Position numbers and translations under genes: made by a program
Notes under the pieces: generated by a model
Database searches by the model: none
Told to the model about the DNA's origin: nothing
Seen by the model: only the letters and a program-made list of their open reading frames with translations
In this document: positions 26,443-35,002 of the stretch, piece after piece
Numbering within the stretch: position 1 is the first letter of the stretch
Layout of the letters: each line of letters opens with the position of its first letter
Assembly (NCBI GenBank): GCA_017416145.1
Contig: JAFQDD010000017.1
Location: forward strand, 26,986-90,985
Source: Spirochaetaceae bacterium
GTDB lineage: Bacteria; Spirochaetota; Spirochaetia; Treponematales; Treponemataceae
Direction of reading: 5' to 3'
DNA length: 64,000 nucleotides

Positions 26443-27297
26443 TTATTTTACATCAGTATAGTTTTTACCATCGTACACAAGTGGGATGCCGTAAACTTTT
26501 TCGTAAACTTCTTTACAAACTCTGTAGTTTTCTTTTTGTAAATATTCACAATTTTCTTTTACACCCGCATCTTTTTTTGGATAAATTGCTGGTAAAATAT
26601 GAACTGTGTATTCTTGGATAGGAAAACCGTCTCCGCCAATAAGCTCTGAATCGTTCATTGTAATAAACAATGGGATAATAGGCACTTTATTCATAGCTGC
26701 AATTTTGTATGCTCCAGGTTCAGTTGGTCGAGGTTTTCTGTAGTTCCACCACATTCCTTGTTCTGGGTAAATTAGGATTTTTTCGTTACGAGCAAGTAAA
26801 GTTTTTACAGCAGATAAAAACTTTTTCATTGTTCCAACATTGCTACTCAATGGCAAAGTGTTACAGTTTCTAAAAAACCAGCCGTAAAGTCCTGGAAATG
26901 ATGTAAAGTTTCCCTCACGACAAACTTTGTACAATTCTCTTTTGTGAATGTGTTTTTCTAAAACTTTATAGATTGCAAAATTATCAAAGGCATTAAAGTG
27001 GTTACAAGTAATAACAGCACCTTTTTTTTCCAATGGAAGATAGTTTTCCATTCCAATTGTTTCTTTGATAATAAGTTGCTTGTTTTTCATTAATTTTTTG
27101 ATATGGTTTCTAGCACAGAAATTTGCAAACTTCATTTTAATTTTGCTAGAAAAATTTTCACAAAGATAGTCAACCATATCTGGCATTAAAGGAATTGTTG
27201 GTGGATCGTCTTCAACATCCTTTGAAAACCAACCATTTAGTTCGTATTCATCAATCTTCTTTAAAATTGCTAGTCTGCCTGGATCTTTTTCTATCAT
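26443..27297 (-). CDS. PlsC-type acyltransferase
   Basis: A 284-residue glycerolipid acyltransferase. The catalytic motif is CNHFNAFDNFAIYK (NH-x4-D) and the phosphate-binding block is LIYPEQGMWWNYRKPRP, followed by VPIIPLFIT. It lacks an obvious TM anchor. Its start overlaps the stop of a GT8 glycosyltransferase (ATGA), which suggests that it acylates a glycolipid or a glycerol-containing envelope polymer and not only phosphatidic acid. The exact acceptor is unknown. Confidence 0.85.
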   Translation of the reverse strand: MIEKDPGRLAILKKIDEYELNGWFSKDVEDDPPTIPLMPDMVDYLCENFSSKIKMKFANFCARNHIKKLMKNKQLIIKETIGMENYLPLEKKGAVITCNHFNAFDNFAIYKVLEKHIHKRELYKVCREGNFTSFPGLYGWFFRNCNTLPLSSNVGTMKKFLSAVKTLLARNEKILIYPEQGMWWNYRKPRPTEPGAYKIAAMNKVPIIPLFITMNDSELIGGDGFPIQEYTVHILPAIYPKKDAGVKENCEYLQKENYRVCKEVYEKVYGIPLVYDGKNYTDVK

Positions 27298-28235
27298 TTT
27301 GATTCTTTTTCCTTTGCCATCATATTTTTGTAGTTGTAAGGATCATTCATATCATCAATAGCCATTTGTACAAGGTTTTCATAAGCAACAATGTCCTTGG
27401 CTCTTTGCTCATCTGTATAATCTTCCAACTTTTGTTTAATCATATCATAGAATTCTGTTTTTGCAGCATATTTCCAAAATAAATCTTCATAGAGGATATT
27501 TTTGTGTTTCCAAGGCTTCCAGTTAATTTTGTAGTGAACGAGTTTTAGGTTTTTATCATCAAATTTATCATTTTTGAAAGCTGTTTTATTCCAGCCTAAG
27601 TCCAAAATCTTTGTTTTCCCTTTACACAAAACATTTAGGTAATCTTCGTCTTGGGTAACTCTGAATCTAAATCTGTTTATCATTTTGAAGAATTGGTCTT
27701 CGATATTTTCTTTTCTAAACTCTGCAAGATTCATTACCATAATTCCTGCATTAAAATATTCATTTACAGGAACGTCTAAGGCTTTTTCTACGTAATCGCC
27801 AAAAACTTTTACTTCTGCCATAACTTCTTCTGGAGAAGCTGCCAAAAATAAATTAGTAATATCTGTGTTGTAAAGCTCTGCAATATCACCTAAACAAACA
27901 ATATCACAATCCATATACAAAACTTTGTCGTATTGTGGGTACATATTTGCAATGAAAAATCTGTAGTAAGTTTCAATGGAATAATAATCTCGAAGGTGAA
28001 ATTTTACTTTTATTTTTGTAAGAATTGTTTTTAATGAAATAAATTCGATTTTTACATCTTCGGACTCATATTTTGCAATTACTTCTTCATATTTTTTATC
28101 TAAATCTGTTGTTAAAATATGGAAATGATAAAAATAATCTTTTGAACAATTCTCTAATATCGATTCAAGGGTAATAGCTACAAAAGGTGCATAATTGTTG
28201 TCTGTAGCAAAAAAAACAGGAATTACCGGTTTCAT
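27294..28235 (-). CDS. Glycosyltransferase family 8 (copy A)
   Basis: A 313-residue retaining GT-A glycosyltransferase of the LgtC/WaaJ type, which transfers glucose or galactose from a UDP-sugar. The metal-binding DxD is in KVLYMDCDIVCLGDI; the acceptor region ends with LVHYKINWKPWK. AGGAG precedes the ATG. It overlaps the PlsC-type gene by 4 bases and is a clear paralogue of the gene at 28414. The two probably add successive sugars to one envelope glycolipid. Confidence 0.9.
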   Translation of the reverse strand: MKPVIPVFFATDNNYAPFVAITLESILENCSKDYFYHFHILTTDLDKKYEEVIAKYESEDVKIEFISLKTILTKIKVKFHLRDYYSIETYYRFFIANMYPQYDKVLYMDCDIVCLGDIAELYNTDITNLFLAASPEEVMAEVKVFGDYVEKALDVPVNEYFNAGIMVMNLAEFRKENIEDQFFKMINRFRFRVTQDEDYLNVLCKGKTKILDLGWNKTAFKNDKFDDKNLKLVHYKINWKPWKHKNILYEDLFWKYAAKTEFYDMIKQKLEDYTDEQRAKDIVAYENLVQMAIDDMNDPYNYKNMMAKEKESK

Positions 28236-28302
28236 AAAAGAACTCCTAAAAACTTTGTTTATCGCATTTAAAAATATCCGTAGGTATATTAGACACTAAC
28301 TT

Positions 28303-28355
28303 TAAAAAAAAGTTGCAGGAATTTGTAAAAATTTTCATTTTTTTTACAAATTCCT
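28303..28355 (-). terminator. Hairpin between the two GT8 genes
   Basis: An imperfect 14-bp inverted repeat (AGGAATTTGTAAAA and its complement) is followed on the minus strand by GCAAC and eight T. It may terminate the upstream GT8 transcript. A related sequence lies upstream of the other GT8 gene at about 29455-29490. Confidence 0.5.
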
Positions 28356-28413
28356 GTGCTAGAAAGCATTTGAGGAAACTTTTATGTAAAATAATCAAGT
28401 AACCTTGTTTTTT

Positions 28414-29382
28414 TTATTGTGCGTCACTAATTTGCAATCTAGAAAACCAATCAGGATTGCCTTTTATTACGAGATTAACAAAAGAATTCTTATTTTTCAA
28501 GCATCTTTTTGCATGTTCTACAATTTCTACGTTTGCAGCTTCTTTTTCCTTACGCATTTCATCTGTGTAAGAGTCACGCATTTTTAGAATATCATCATAA
28601 AATGGTGAATTTTTTGCGTAAGTCCAAAAGTACTCTTGATTTAAAACATCATCATATTGCCAAGGTTTTTTGTACAATGCATAGTGAACAATGTTTAATT
28701 CACCTTCTAGTGGAGCTGGAATTGCTTCTTTATTCCACCCGTTTTCTAGGATTTTTACGCTACCATTACACATAGCATTTAAGTATCCTTGATCTGGGTC
28801 GATAACATCAAAATCGTATTTATTTATCAAATATACAAACTTGTTTTCTAAGTCTCTGCGTCGGAATTCTGCTAAGTTCATAACCAAAACTCCAGCTTGT
28901 AAATAATTTTGGTGAGGAACTCCACAGAAAGATTCAGCATAAGCACTAAAAATATCGTTGTCGCTAACAATGTGACATCTTGCAGCTCCAAGAAGATTGT
29001 CTCCAATATCTTGATTGTATAGTTTTGAAATATCACCTAAAACAATAAGGTCGCAGTCTAAATACAAAACTTTGTCATATTGTGGGAAAAGACTTTGAAT
29101 AAATAGGCGATACCAAGTTTGCAAACTAAAGTGATATAGGTTTTTTAGTTTGCCTTTAACAGTTTCAACTTTGTCTGAAATATCGCAAAAGTTAATTGAA
29201 AAATTTTCGTTTTCTAATCTTTTAATGATATTACATTTTTCTTCGTCTAATCCTGTGTTAATTACATTTATAACATAGTCATAATCTTTTGATGCGTTTT
29301 GAATTAGAGAAGTTAATGCAACGTCTAAAATTGGTAAATAATTGTTGTCAGTGGCGAAAAAAATTGGAATAATTGGTTTCAT
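28414..29382 (-). CDS. Glycosyltransferase family 8 (copy B)
   Basis: A 322-residue GT8 enzyme, paralogous to the gene at 27294 along its whole length. The DxD motif is in KVLYLDCDLIVLGDI, and the donor/acceptor region has NGSVKILENGWNKEA and NIVHYALYKKPWQ. AGGAGG lies before the ATG. It is transcribed divergently from the response-regulator gene. The sugar and acceptor are unknown. Confidence 0.9.
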   Translation of the reverse strand: MKPIIPIFFATDNNYLPILDVALTSLIQNASKDYDYVINVINTGLDEEKCNIIKRLENENFSINFCDISDKVETVKGKLKNLYHFSLQTWYRLFIQSLFPQYDKVLYLDCDLIVLGDISKLYNQDIGDNLLGAARCHIVSDNDIFSAYAESFCGVPHQNYLQAGVLVMNLAEFRRRDLENKFVYLINKYDFDVIDPDQGYLNAMCNGSVKILENGWNKEAIPAPLEGELNIVHYALYKKPWQYDDVLNQEYFWTYAKNSPFYDDILKMRDSYTDEMRKEKEAANVEIVEHAKRCLKNKNSFVNLVIKGNPDWFSRLQISDAQ

Positions 29383-29667
29383 AATGACCTCCTAAAATTA
29401 TTTTTGAAATTTCACTAAAATAATTTTTTCTCTGTTTTATTTGACACATATTCAAAAAAAAAGTTGCACAAAAAAACATTTTTTTTACAAATTTTTCAAA
29501 AATGTAAAAGTCAATGTGATTTTTCTCGAAAGTTTTAATTTTGATAAGCAGATGAAAAAAATAAAAATTAGTCATATATTTATAAATATCAAAAATATTA
29601 CTCCAAAAAATAGATTACAACTAAATTATTAACAAATATTTAACAAATTGATGTAAAATAAATAGTT

Positions 29668-30360
29668 ATGGTAAAGATTTTAGTAGTTGAAGATGATAAA
29701 AACTTAAACAAGTCAATTTGTTTGTTTTTGGCTCAAAAAGGTTTTGAAGCTCAAGGATGTTATGATGGAGAAGAAGCTTTGGATGTTCTTTACAAAACTT
29801 CTTTTGATTTGGTAATTTCTGACATTATGATGCCAAAGGTTGATGGATATAAACTTTTGGAAAATGTGCGTAAATTGGATAAAAGCATCCCCTTCATTTT
29901 TATGACAGCAAAAGAAGATTTTCCTTCAAAACAAAAAGGGTTTAATGCTGGAGTAGACGACTACCTTGTAAAACCAGTGGATTTGCAAGAACTTTACCTT
30001 CGAGTAAATGCTTTGCTTAGACGAGCTAATATCAATGTGGAAAAGAAACTTGTGGTAGGAAATTTCACAATGGATGTGGAAGAACATATGGCTTACATTG
30101 GAGATGAGGAAGTAAATTTTACCACCAGAGAATTTGACATTGTTTTTAAGTTTTTGTCTTATCCCAAAAAGACTTTTTCAAGAAGTCAACTTATGAACGA
30201 ATTTTGGAATCCTGATAGTTTTACTGGCACTCGTACTGTGGATGTTTATATTACAAAAATCAGAGAAAAACTTGCAAATTGCAAAGATTTTGAAATTGTA
30301 ACTGTTCACGGACTTGGGTACAAAGCTGTTATTGCAGAAAAAGACGAGAAATCCTTATGA
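29668..30360 (+). CDS. OmpR-family response regulator
   Basis: A 230-residue two-component regulator. The receiver domain (1-118) has the acidic pocket VEDD, phospho-acceptor Asp52 (VISDIMMP) and Lys in YLVKPVD. The C-terminal winged helix (about 130-225) is of the OmpR/PhoB type (TTREFDIVFKF, then TGTRTVDVYITKIREKL). The ATG has no Shine-Dalgarno sequence; TG-TAAAAT lies eight bases upstream. It overlaps the kinase gene by 4 bases. Targets are unknown, but the membrane-protein genes that follow are candidates. Confidence 0.94.
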   Translation: MVKILVVEDDKNLNKSICLFLAQKGFEAQGCYDGEEALDVLYKTSFDLVISDIMMPKVDGYKLLENVRKLDKSIPFIFMTAKEDFPSKQKGFNAGVDDYLVKPVDLQELYLRVNALLRRANINVEKKLVVGNFTMDVEEHMAYIGDEEVNFTTREFDIVFKFLSYPKKTFSRSQLMNEFWNPDSFTGTRTVDVYITKIREKLANCKDFEIVTVHGLGYKAVIAEKDEKSL

Positions 30361-31460
30361 AAAAAAGAAACTATTTTCCAAAAGAGCAAAAAACCTCTCC
30401 AAAACGTCCAAAAAAAATGCTGGATTCTGTGGTCTTTACTCTTTTTTCCTATGTGCTGATTTTTGTAGGTATTTCATTTATTTTAACTTGTAGTCTTATG
30501 CTTTTTTTGTCTGGAAGTAACATTTCCGAAGATTTTGTTAGACAACGTGCTCCTACAACTTTTACCAATATTTTTGTCTTGAGTTTTATGTTTACCGTCG
30601 TTACGATGCTGATAAAATATTACTTTTTTGATAAACCTCTGAAAAATCTTCATGATGGAATGGAAAATCTTTTAAAAGGAAATTATAGTTTTAGGCTTCC
30701 CCTTGATGAAAAACTTGAAAATCAAGAGGCCATAAGTAAACTATTTGAAAGTTTTGATAAAATTGCTAATCAATTAGAAAAAACTGAGGAAAAACAACTG
30801 GATTTTGTTTCCAATGTTTCTCACGAAATCAAAACTCCTTTAACAGTGATAAAAAATTATGTTCAGCTTTTAGGAAAAGAAGATTTACCAATGGAAGAAC
30901 GGCGAAAATATCACGCTGTTATCGAAGAAAATGCAGAAAAGCTTAATTCATTGGTTAGCAATATTTTGAAGTTAAATAAACTGGAAAATCAAGTAATTGT
31001 AAAAGATTGTGAAGTTTTTGATTTTGGTGAAATGATTTGCGAATCTTTACTGAGTTTTGAATCGGTTTGGACAGAGAAAAATATTGAGATTGAAACAAAT
31101 CTTGAAGAAGGACTTTTCATAAACACCGACAAGCGATTACTAGAAATTGTTTGTAACAACTTAATATCAAATGCTATGAAATTTACAGAATCTGGTGGTA
31201 AAGTTTCTGTAGAATGCTTCAAAAAAGAAAATCTTGCTACAGTTTCTGTAACAGACACTGGGTGTGGAATTTCTAGCGAAACTGGAAAACATATTTTTGA
31301 CAAGTTTTATCAAGGCGACACCTCTCGAAAAGCGGAAGGCAACGGGCTTGGTCTTGCTTTAGTAAAACGAATTATAGATGTTTTGGGTGGAGAGATTTCT
31401 GTTCAAAGCCAACTTGGCAAAGGCAGTAAGTTTTCAGTAACTTTGGAGGTTGCAAAATGA
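30357..31460 (+). CDS. Sensor histidine kinase
   Basis: A 367-residue membrane kinase. Two TM helices (about 25-52 and 70-90) enclose only about 18 extracytoplasmic residues, so it probably senses something in or at the membrane. A HAMP-like segment leads to the dimerisation box SNVSHEIKTPL with His156. The ATPase domain has the N box SNAMKF, DTGCGIS and GNGLGLALVKR. It overlaps the regulator upstream and the small membrane protein downstream by 4 bases each (ATGA), so all three are coupled. Confidence 0.93.
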   Translation: MKKRNYFPKEQKTSPKRPKKMLDSVVFTLFSYVLIFVGISFILTCSLMLFLSGSNISEDFVRQRAPTTFTNIFVLSFMFTVVTMLIKYYFFDKPLKNLHDGMENLLKGNYSFRLPLDEKLENQEAISKLFESFDKIANQLEKTEEKQLDFVSNVSHEIKTPLTVIKNYVQLLGKEDLPMEERRKYHAVIEENAEKLNSLVSNILKLNKLENQVIVKDCEVFDFGEMICESLLSFESVWTEKNIEIETNLEEGLFINTDKRLLEIVCNNLISNAMKFTESGGKVSVECFKKENLATVSVTDTGCGISSETGKHIFDKFYQGDTSRKAEGNGLGLALVKRIIDVLGGEISVQSQLGKGSKFSVTLEVAK

Positions 31461-31840
31461 ATGACGAAAAATTAGAAAATCAAAAAGAAACATTTAACTA
31501 CTCTTATTCTTCTATTAGAAGAGAAGAAATTGAAAAAATCAGAAACAAATATATCCAAAATCAAGAGGACGATTTATCCGAATTGCGCCGACTTGATAAT
31601 CACATCACAAACACAGCAACTTTTGCATCAATTTTTGTTGGAATTGTGGGAGTTTTGGTTTTTGGAACTGGATTAAGTTTGGTTTTAAGTTTTTCGAAAT
31701 ACGTTTCTGGAATAATTGTTGGTTTTTTGGGACTATTGATTATGGGAGCAGGGCTTCTTGTAAACAAAATTATTCTAAAAAAACTACGAGAAAAATACGG
31801 AAACAGAATTATTGAATTATCTGATAAATTGTTAAAGTAA
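31457..31840 (+). CDS. Small two-TM membrane protein (paralogue 1)
   Basis: A 127-residue protein with a charged helical N-terminus (about 1-50) and two TM helices (about 53-77 and 83-105) with a Gly-rich pattern (VGIVGVLVFGTGL, GFLGLLIMGAGLL), ending in a basic helix. It shares its layout and several motifs with the protein at 32712. No known family was recognised. Its start overlaps the kinase stop, so it could be an accessory subunit of the sensor kinase. That is inference. Confidence 0.75.
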   Translation: MNDEKLENQKETFNYSYSSIRREEIEKIRNKYIQNQEDDLSELRRLDNHITNTATFASIFVGIVGVLVFGTGLSLVLSFSKYVSGIIVGFLGLLIMGAGLLVNKIILKKLREKYGNRIIELSDKLLK

Positions 31841-31855
31841 AAACTAGATAAATAC

Positions 31856-31900
31856 AGGTGGAAAGACAATCTTTATGAAATGTTTTTCCACCTTTTTTTT
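31856..31900 (+). terminator. Terminator after the two-component operon
   Basis: Stem AGGTGGAAA/TTTCCACCT with a 20-base loop is followed by eight T, 15 bases after the stop codon. Confidence 0.8.
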
Positions 31901-31990
31901 ATGCGTATAAAAAATAACAAATCATTAATATTTTAAAAACATTTTCTAAATATCTTATCTGTAAAGTAAAGACATCTTACAAGGAAACAG

Positions 31991-32092
31991 GAAAAACACT
32001 TCTTCTGAAATAGCGTCGAAGTGTTTTTCTAAAAGTTTGTGTTGCAAACTTTTCTATCAAATTGCTGTTTTTCACTTCGTTGCAAAACAGCA
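31991..32092 (+). promoter_or_regulatory. Triple-hairpin 5' leader of an outer-membrane protein gene
   Basis: Three hairpins follow one another: 31991-32029 (12-bp perfect stem GAAAAACACTTC), 32031-32053 (9-bp stem AAAAGTTTG, 5-base loop) and 32063-32092 (9-bp stem TGCTGTTTT). None is followed by a proper T-run. The ribosome-binding site ATAGGAG begins five bases after the last stem. This looks like a structured mRNA leader or a small RNA. Confidence 0.5.
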
Positions 32093-32109
32093 CTATATAG
32101 GAGATTTTT

Positions 32110-32688
32110 ATGAAAAAACTAATTGCAGTTTTAATGATGGGTGCTTTACTAGCAGGTTCTGTATTCGCTTTGGATTTATCAGTTGGGCTAAAAGGAATTG
32201 TGGGAAATGACAATTCTAGCGTAAAAGGTGCAACAATCGGTGGCGGATTTGATATCAATCTTGATGTGAAAAATGGTTTTGGCTTGGAAGTTCAAAGTAA
32301 TATTGTTCCATCAAAACTAACTTCAACTGATGATGGAATGACTTTTGTAAATCACATGACTGTAAATATTCCAGTTATGGCTTGGTATAACGCAAGATTT
32401 TCTTGGTTTGGACTTGGATTGGGTGCTGGAATTAGCTGTACAATGTCTGAAAATCACCCTGCAGAGGCATCTAACACAAAAATTGGCTTGGCAGCTGGTC
32501 TAAAAACTAAAATCTTTGTTACAGATAATGTAGCAATCGTTGCTGGAATCACTGGAAATCTTGATTGTCTTCCTACTTTAACAAAAAAAGAAGAAAATGG
32601 CTCTAGAACATACAAGTTTGTAAAATCAGACTTTTCTAGAAACGGATTTTTCGGTTCTTTAGGTGTGGAATACAAGTTTTCTCTATAG
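32110..32688 (+). CDS. Small outer-membrane beta-barrel-type protein
   Basis: A 192-residue protein with a Sec signal peptide (about 1-21, cut after VFA) and alternating beta-strands ending in an aromatic-rich strand (GSLGVEYKFSL), the pattern of an OmpX/OmpW-like or Treponema-type barrel. The mature part is Gly-rich with about eight predicted strands. AGGAG precedes the ATG and a triple-hairpin leader lies upstream. Its location directly after a two-component system suggests regulated expression. No specific function is known. Confidence 0.7.
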   Translation: MKKLIAVLMMGALLAGSVFALDLSVGLKGIVGNDNSSVKGATIGGGFDINLDVKNGFGLEVQSNIVPSKLTSTDDGMTFVNHMTVNIPVMAWYNARFSWFGLGLGAGISCTMSENHPAEASNTKIGLAAGLKTKIFVTDNVAIVAGITGNLDCLPTLTKKEENGSRTYKFVKSDFSRNGFFGSLGVEYKFSL

Positions 32689-32711
32689 ATTTCTAAACAA
32701 GCGGTGATAAA

Positions 32712-33062
32712 ATGACTGAACAAGAAATCCAATTTGTAAAAGAGCTAAAAAGCAAATACGAAGAAAGAGAAACAACAACACAAAAAATCGAAAAACTAAG
32801 AGATTTAGATGCTAGTGTTTATACAAGCGGTACAATTACAGGTTTAATCTTAGGAATCGTTGGAATATTGATATTTGGAACTGGAATGTGCTGTTGCCTT
32901 TTGTGGAATATGTACTTTTTAGGCGTTGTCCTAGGTATTGTTGGAATCCAGATTATGGCTCTAGCTTATCCTACCAGAAACAGATTAGTTGGTAAAAAAC
33001 GAAAAGAAGTTGCCAAAGATATTCAAGCTCTTTCAAATGAACTTCTTGGAGAAAACTGCTAA
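32712..33062 (+). CDS. Small two-TM membrane protein (paralogue 2)
   Basis: A 116-residue protein with the same plan as the one at 31457: charged N-terminal helix containing KIEKLRDLDASV, two Gly-rich TM helices (GIVGILIFGTGM and GVVLGIVGIQIM), and a basic C-terminal helix ending in LSNELL. A Cys-Cys-Cys cluster lies just after the first TM. GGTGA precedes the ATG. It is 23 bases after the barrel gene. The function is unknown. Confidence 0.75.
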   Translation: MTEQEIQFVKELKSKYEERETTTQKIEKLRDLDASVYTSGTITGLILGIVGILIFGTGMCCCLLWNMYFLGVVLGIVGIQIMALAYPTRNRLVGKKRKEVAKDIQALSNELLGENC

Positions 33063-33073
33063 ACCTCTAAAAC

Positions 33074-33111
33074 AAAAAAAACTCGGAACTTTAGGCTTCC
33101 GAGTTTTTTTT
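33074..33111. terminator. Bidirectional terminator between converging genes
   Basis: Stem AAAACTCGGAA/TTCCGAGTTTT with an 8-base loop, with A-runs and T-runs at the two ends. Confidence 0.88.
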
Positions 33112-33119
33112 CTTTACGC

Positions 33120-34832
33120 TCAACTTCGATTGTACAATTTTGCGTAAACACCATCTTTTGTTAAAAGTTCCTGATGAGTTCCAGATTCTAAAATTCCATC
33201 TTGACCAACCACCACAATTTTATCCGCATTTTTTATTGTGGAAAGTCTGTGAGCGATTACCAAAGTGGTTCTTCCGACCGAAAGTTTATCAAAAGATTCT
33301 TGGATTTTTTCTTCAGTTACAGAATCCAGCGATGATGTTGCTTCGTCCAAAATCAAAATTGGTGGATTTTTCAAAAATATTCTTGCAATAGAAACCCGCT
33401 GTTTTTGCCCACCAGAAAGCTTTATTCCCCTCTCCCCAACCAAAGTGTCATAACCATTTGGCATTTTCATAATATCTTCGTGGATTTCAGCCGCTTTTGC
33501 AGCTTTTATAATCTCTTCGTCTGTGGCATCGATTTTACCATAAGCAATGTTTTCTTTGATTGTTCCTGCAAACAAGAAAACGTCCTGTTGAACCAAGCCA
33601 ATTTTTTTTCGGAGAGATTTTAAGCTCATATTTTTGATTGGCACACCATCAATTAGGATTTCTCCAGAGGTTACTTCATAAAATCGTGGCAGCAAATGAC
33701 ACAAAGTTGTTTTCCCCGCTCCCGAAGCTCCCACAAAAGCAAAGGTTTTTCCTTTTTCAATTTCCAAATTGATATTAGACAAAACTTCAATATTATTTCC
33801 ATAAGAAAAAGACACGTTTTTGTAAGAAATATCTCCTTTAACCTCTTGAATTTCCAAAGGATTTTCAATTTCTTGAATACTTGGTTTTGTTTCCATAATT
33901 TCTAAAAATCGATTAAAACCAGCCATTCCAGAAGTATATTGCTCTACAAAGTTAGTTAGTCGTTTTATAGGTTGCACAAAAGCTGCCACAAAAAGATTTG
34001 CTGCTACCAAATCAGAAACAGACATTTCACCTTTCATAATAAAATATCCGCCCACAGCCAAAATAATTACATTTAACATATTGATTGGAAACTCTAATTT
34101 CGCATGAAAAGTGGACATTGCATTATAAAAAAGTTTTTTTGCTTTTTTAAACTGATTGTTGCCTTCATCAAATCGTTGAATTTCATATTTTTCGTTGGCA
34201 AAAGCCTTTGTAACTCTTGCTCCAGAAACACTTGATTCTATAACTGTATTAATTTCCGCTGTTTTTTCCTTTACTGCCTTAGAAGACTTTCCCATAGCTT
34301 TTCGTGATTGAATCGTAAAAAACAAAAGCAAGGGAATATAACAAAACACAATAACAGCAAGTTCAATTCGGATTGTAAGCAACATTGCAAAAGAGCCAAG
34401 CAAAGTTAAAATCGAAATAAACAAATCTTCTGGTCCGTGGTGAGCAAGTTCTGTAACTTCAAACAAGTCTGTTGTAACCCGAGACATAATTTTTCCAGTT
34501 CGATGATTATCAAAAAACGCAAAATCTTGATATTCAATATGGGAAAAAATATCTTTTCGCATATCAGCTTCAACTTTTGTACCAAACACATGGCCCCAAT
34601 AGTTTATAAACCAAAAAGCCACTGTACGAACAACGTACATTAAAGTCATAACCAAAATCATTTTGAAAAGCAAATTAAGTTCAAAAGAAGGAATAATGGC
34701 ATCCAAAGTGTATTTACTCATCATTGGGAAAACTGTATCAACAAGAGCCACAATCACGGCACAAATCATATCTCCAAGAAAAAGTTTCCAATGGGCTTTG
34801 TAATAAGACAAAAAGATTTTTAGATTTTTCAT
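33120..34832 (-). CDS. ABC exporter, fused permease-ATPase (MsbA/MdlB type)
   Basis: A 570-residue half-transporter that works as a dimer to export lipids or hydrophobic compounds. Six TM helices (about 15-310) contain the usual TDLFEVTEL-like coupling loops. The ATPase has Walker A GASGAGKTT, signature LSGGQKQRVSIARIF, Walker B ILILDEATSSLD and an H-loop in IAHRLSTI. It is not next to a second half, so a homodimer is likely. TATAAA lies nine bases before the ATG and no Shine-Dalgarno sequence is present. The substrate is unknown. Confidence 0.92.
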   Translation of the reverse strand: MKNLKIFLSYYKAHWKLFLGDMICAVIVALVDTVFPMMSKYTLDAIIPSFELNLLFKMILVMTLMYVVRTVAFWFINYWGHVFGTKVEADMRKDIFSHIEYQDFAFFDNHRTGKIMSRVTTDLFEVTELAHHGPEDLFISILTLLGSFAMLLTIRIELAVIVFCYIPLLLFFTIQSRKAMGKSSKAVKEKTAEINTVIESSVSGARVTKAFANEKYEIQRFDEGNNQFKKAKKLFYNAMSTFHAKLEFPINMLNVIILAVGGYFIMKGEMSVSDLVAANLFVAAFVQPIKRLTNFVEQYTSGMAGFNRFLEIMETKPSIQEIENPLEIQEVKGDISYKNVSFSYGNNIEVLSNINLEIEKGKTFAFVGASGAGKTTLCHLLPRFYEVTSGEILIDGVPIKNMSLKSLRKKIGLVQQDVFLFAGTIKENIAYGKIDATDEEIIKAAKAAEIHEDIMKMPNGYDTLVGERGIKLSGGQKQRVSIARIFLKNPPILILDEATSSLDSVTEEKIQESFDKLSVGRTTLVIAHRLSTIKNADKIVVVGQDGILESGTHQELLTKDGVYAKLYNRS

Positions 34833-35002
34833 AAAATCGAGTTTATAACATCAAAGAAAGTTTTTCAATTTGTGAAAAATATTTAAGAAAAAAAAGAAAG
34901 CTATAAATTCTAAAAAAAATATTTTTATTTTTTTAAATTATGCTTTATAATTTTTATTGGATATTTGGAGATAAAACTATACTTTAAAATCAGAGGTGTC
35001 TT

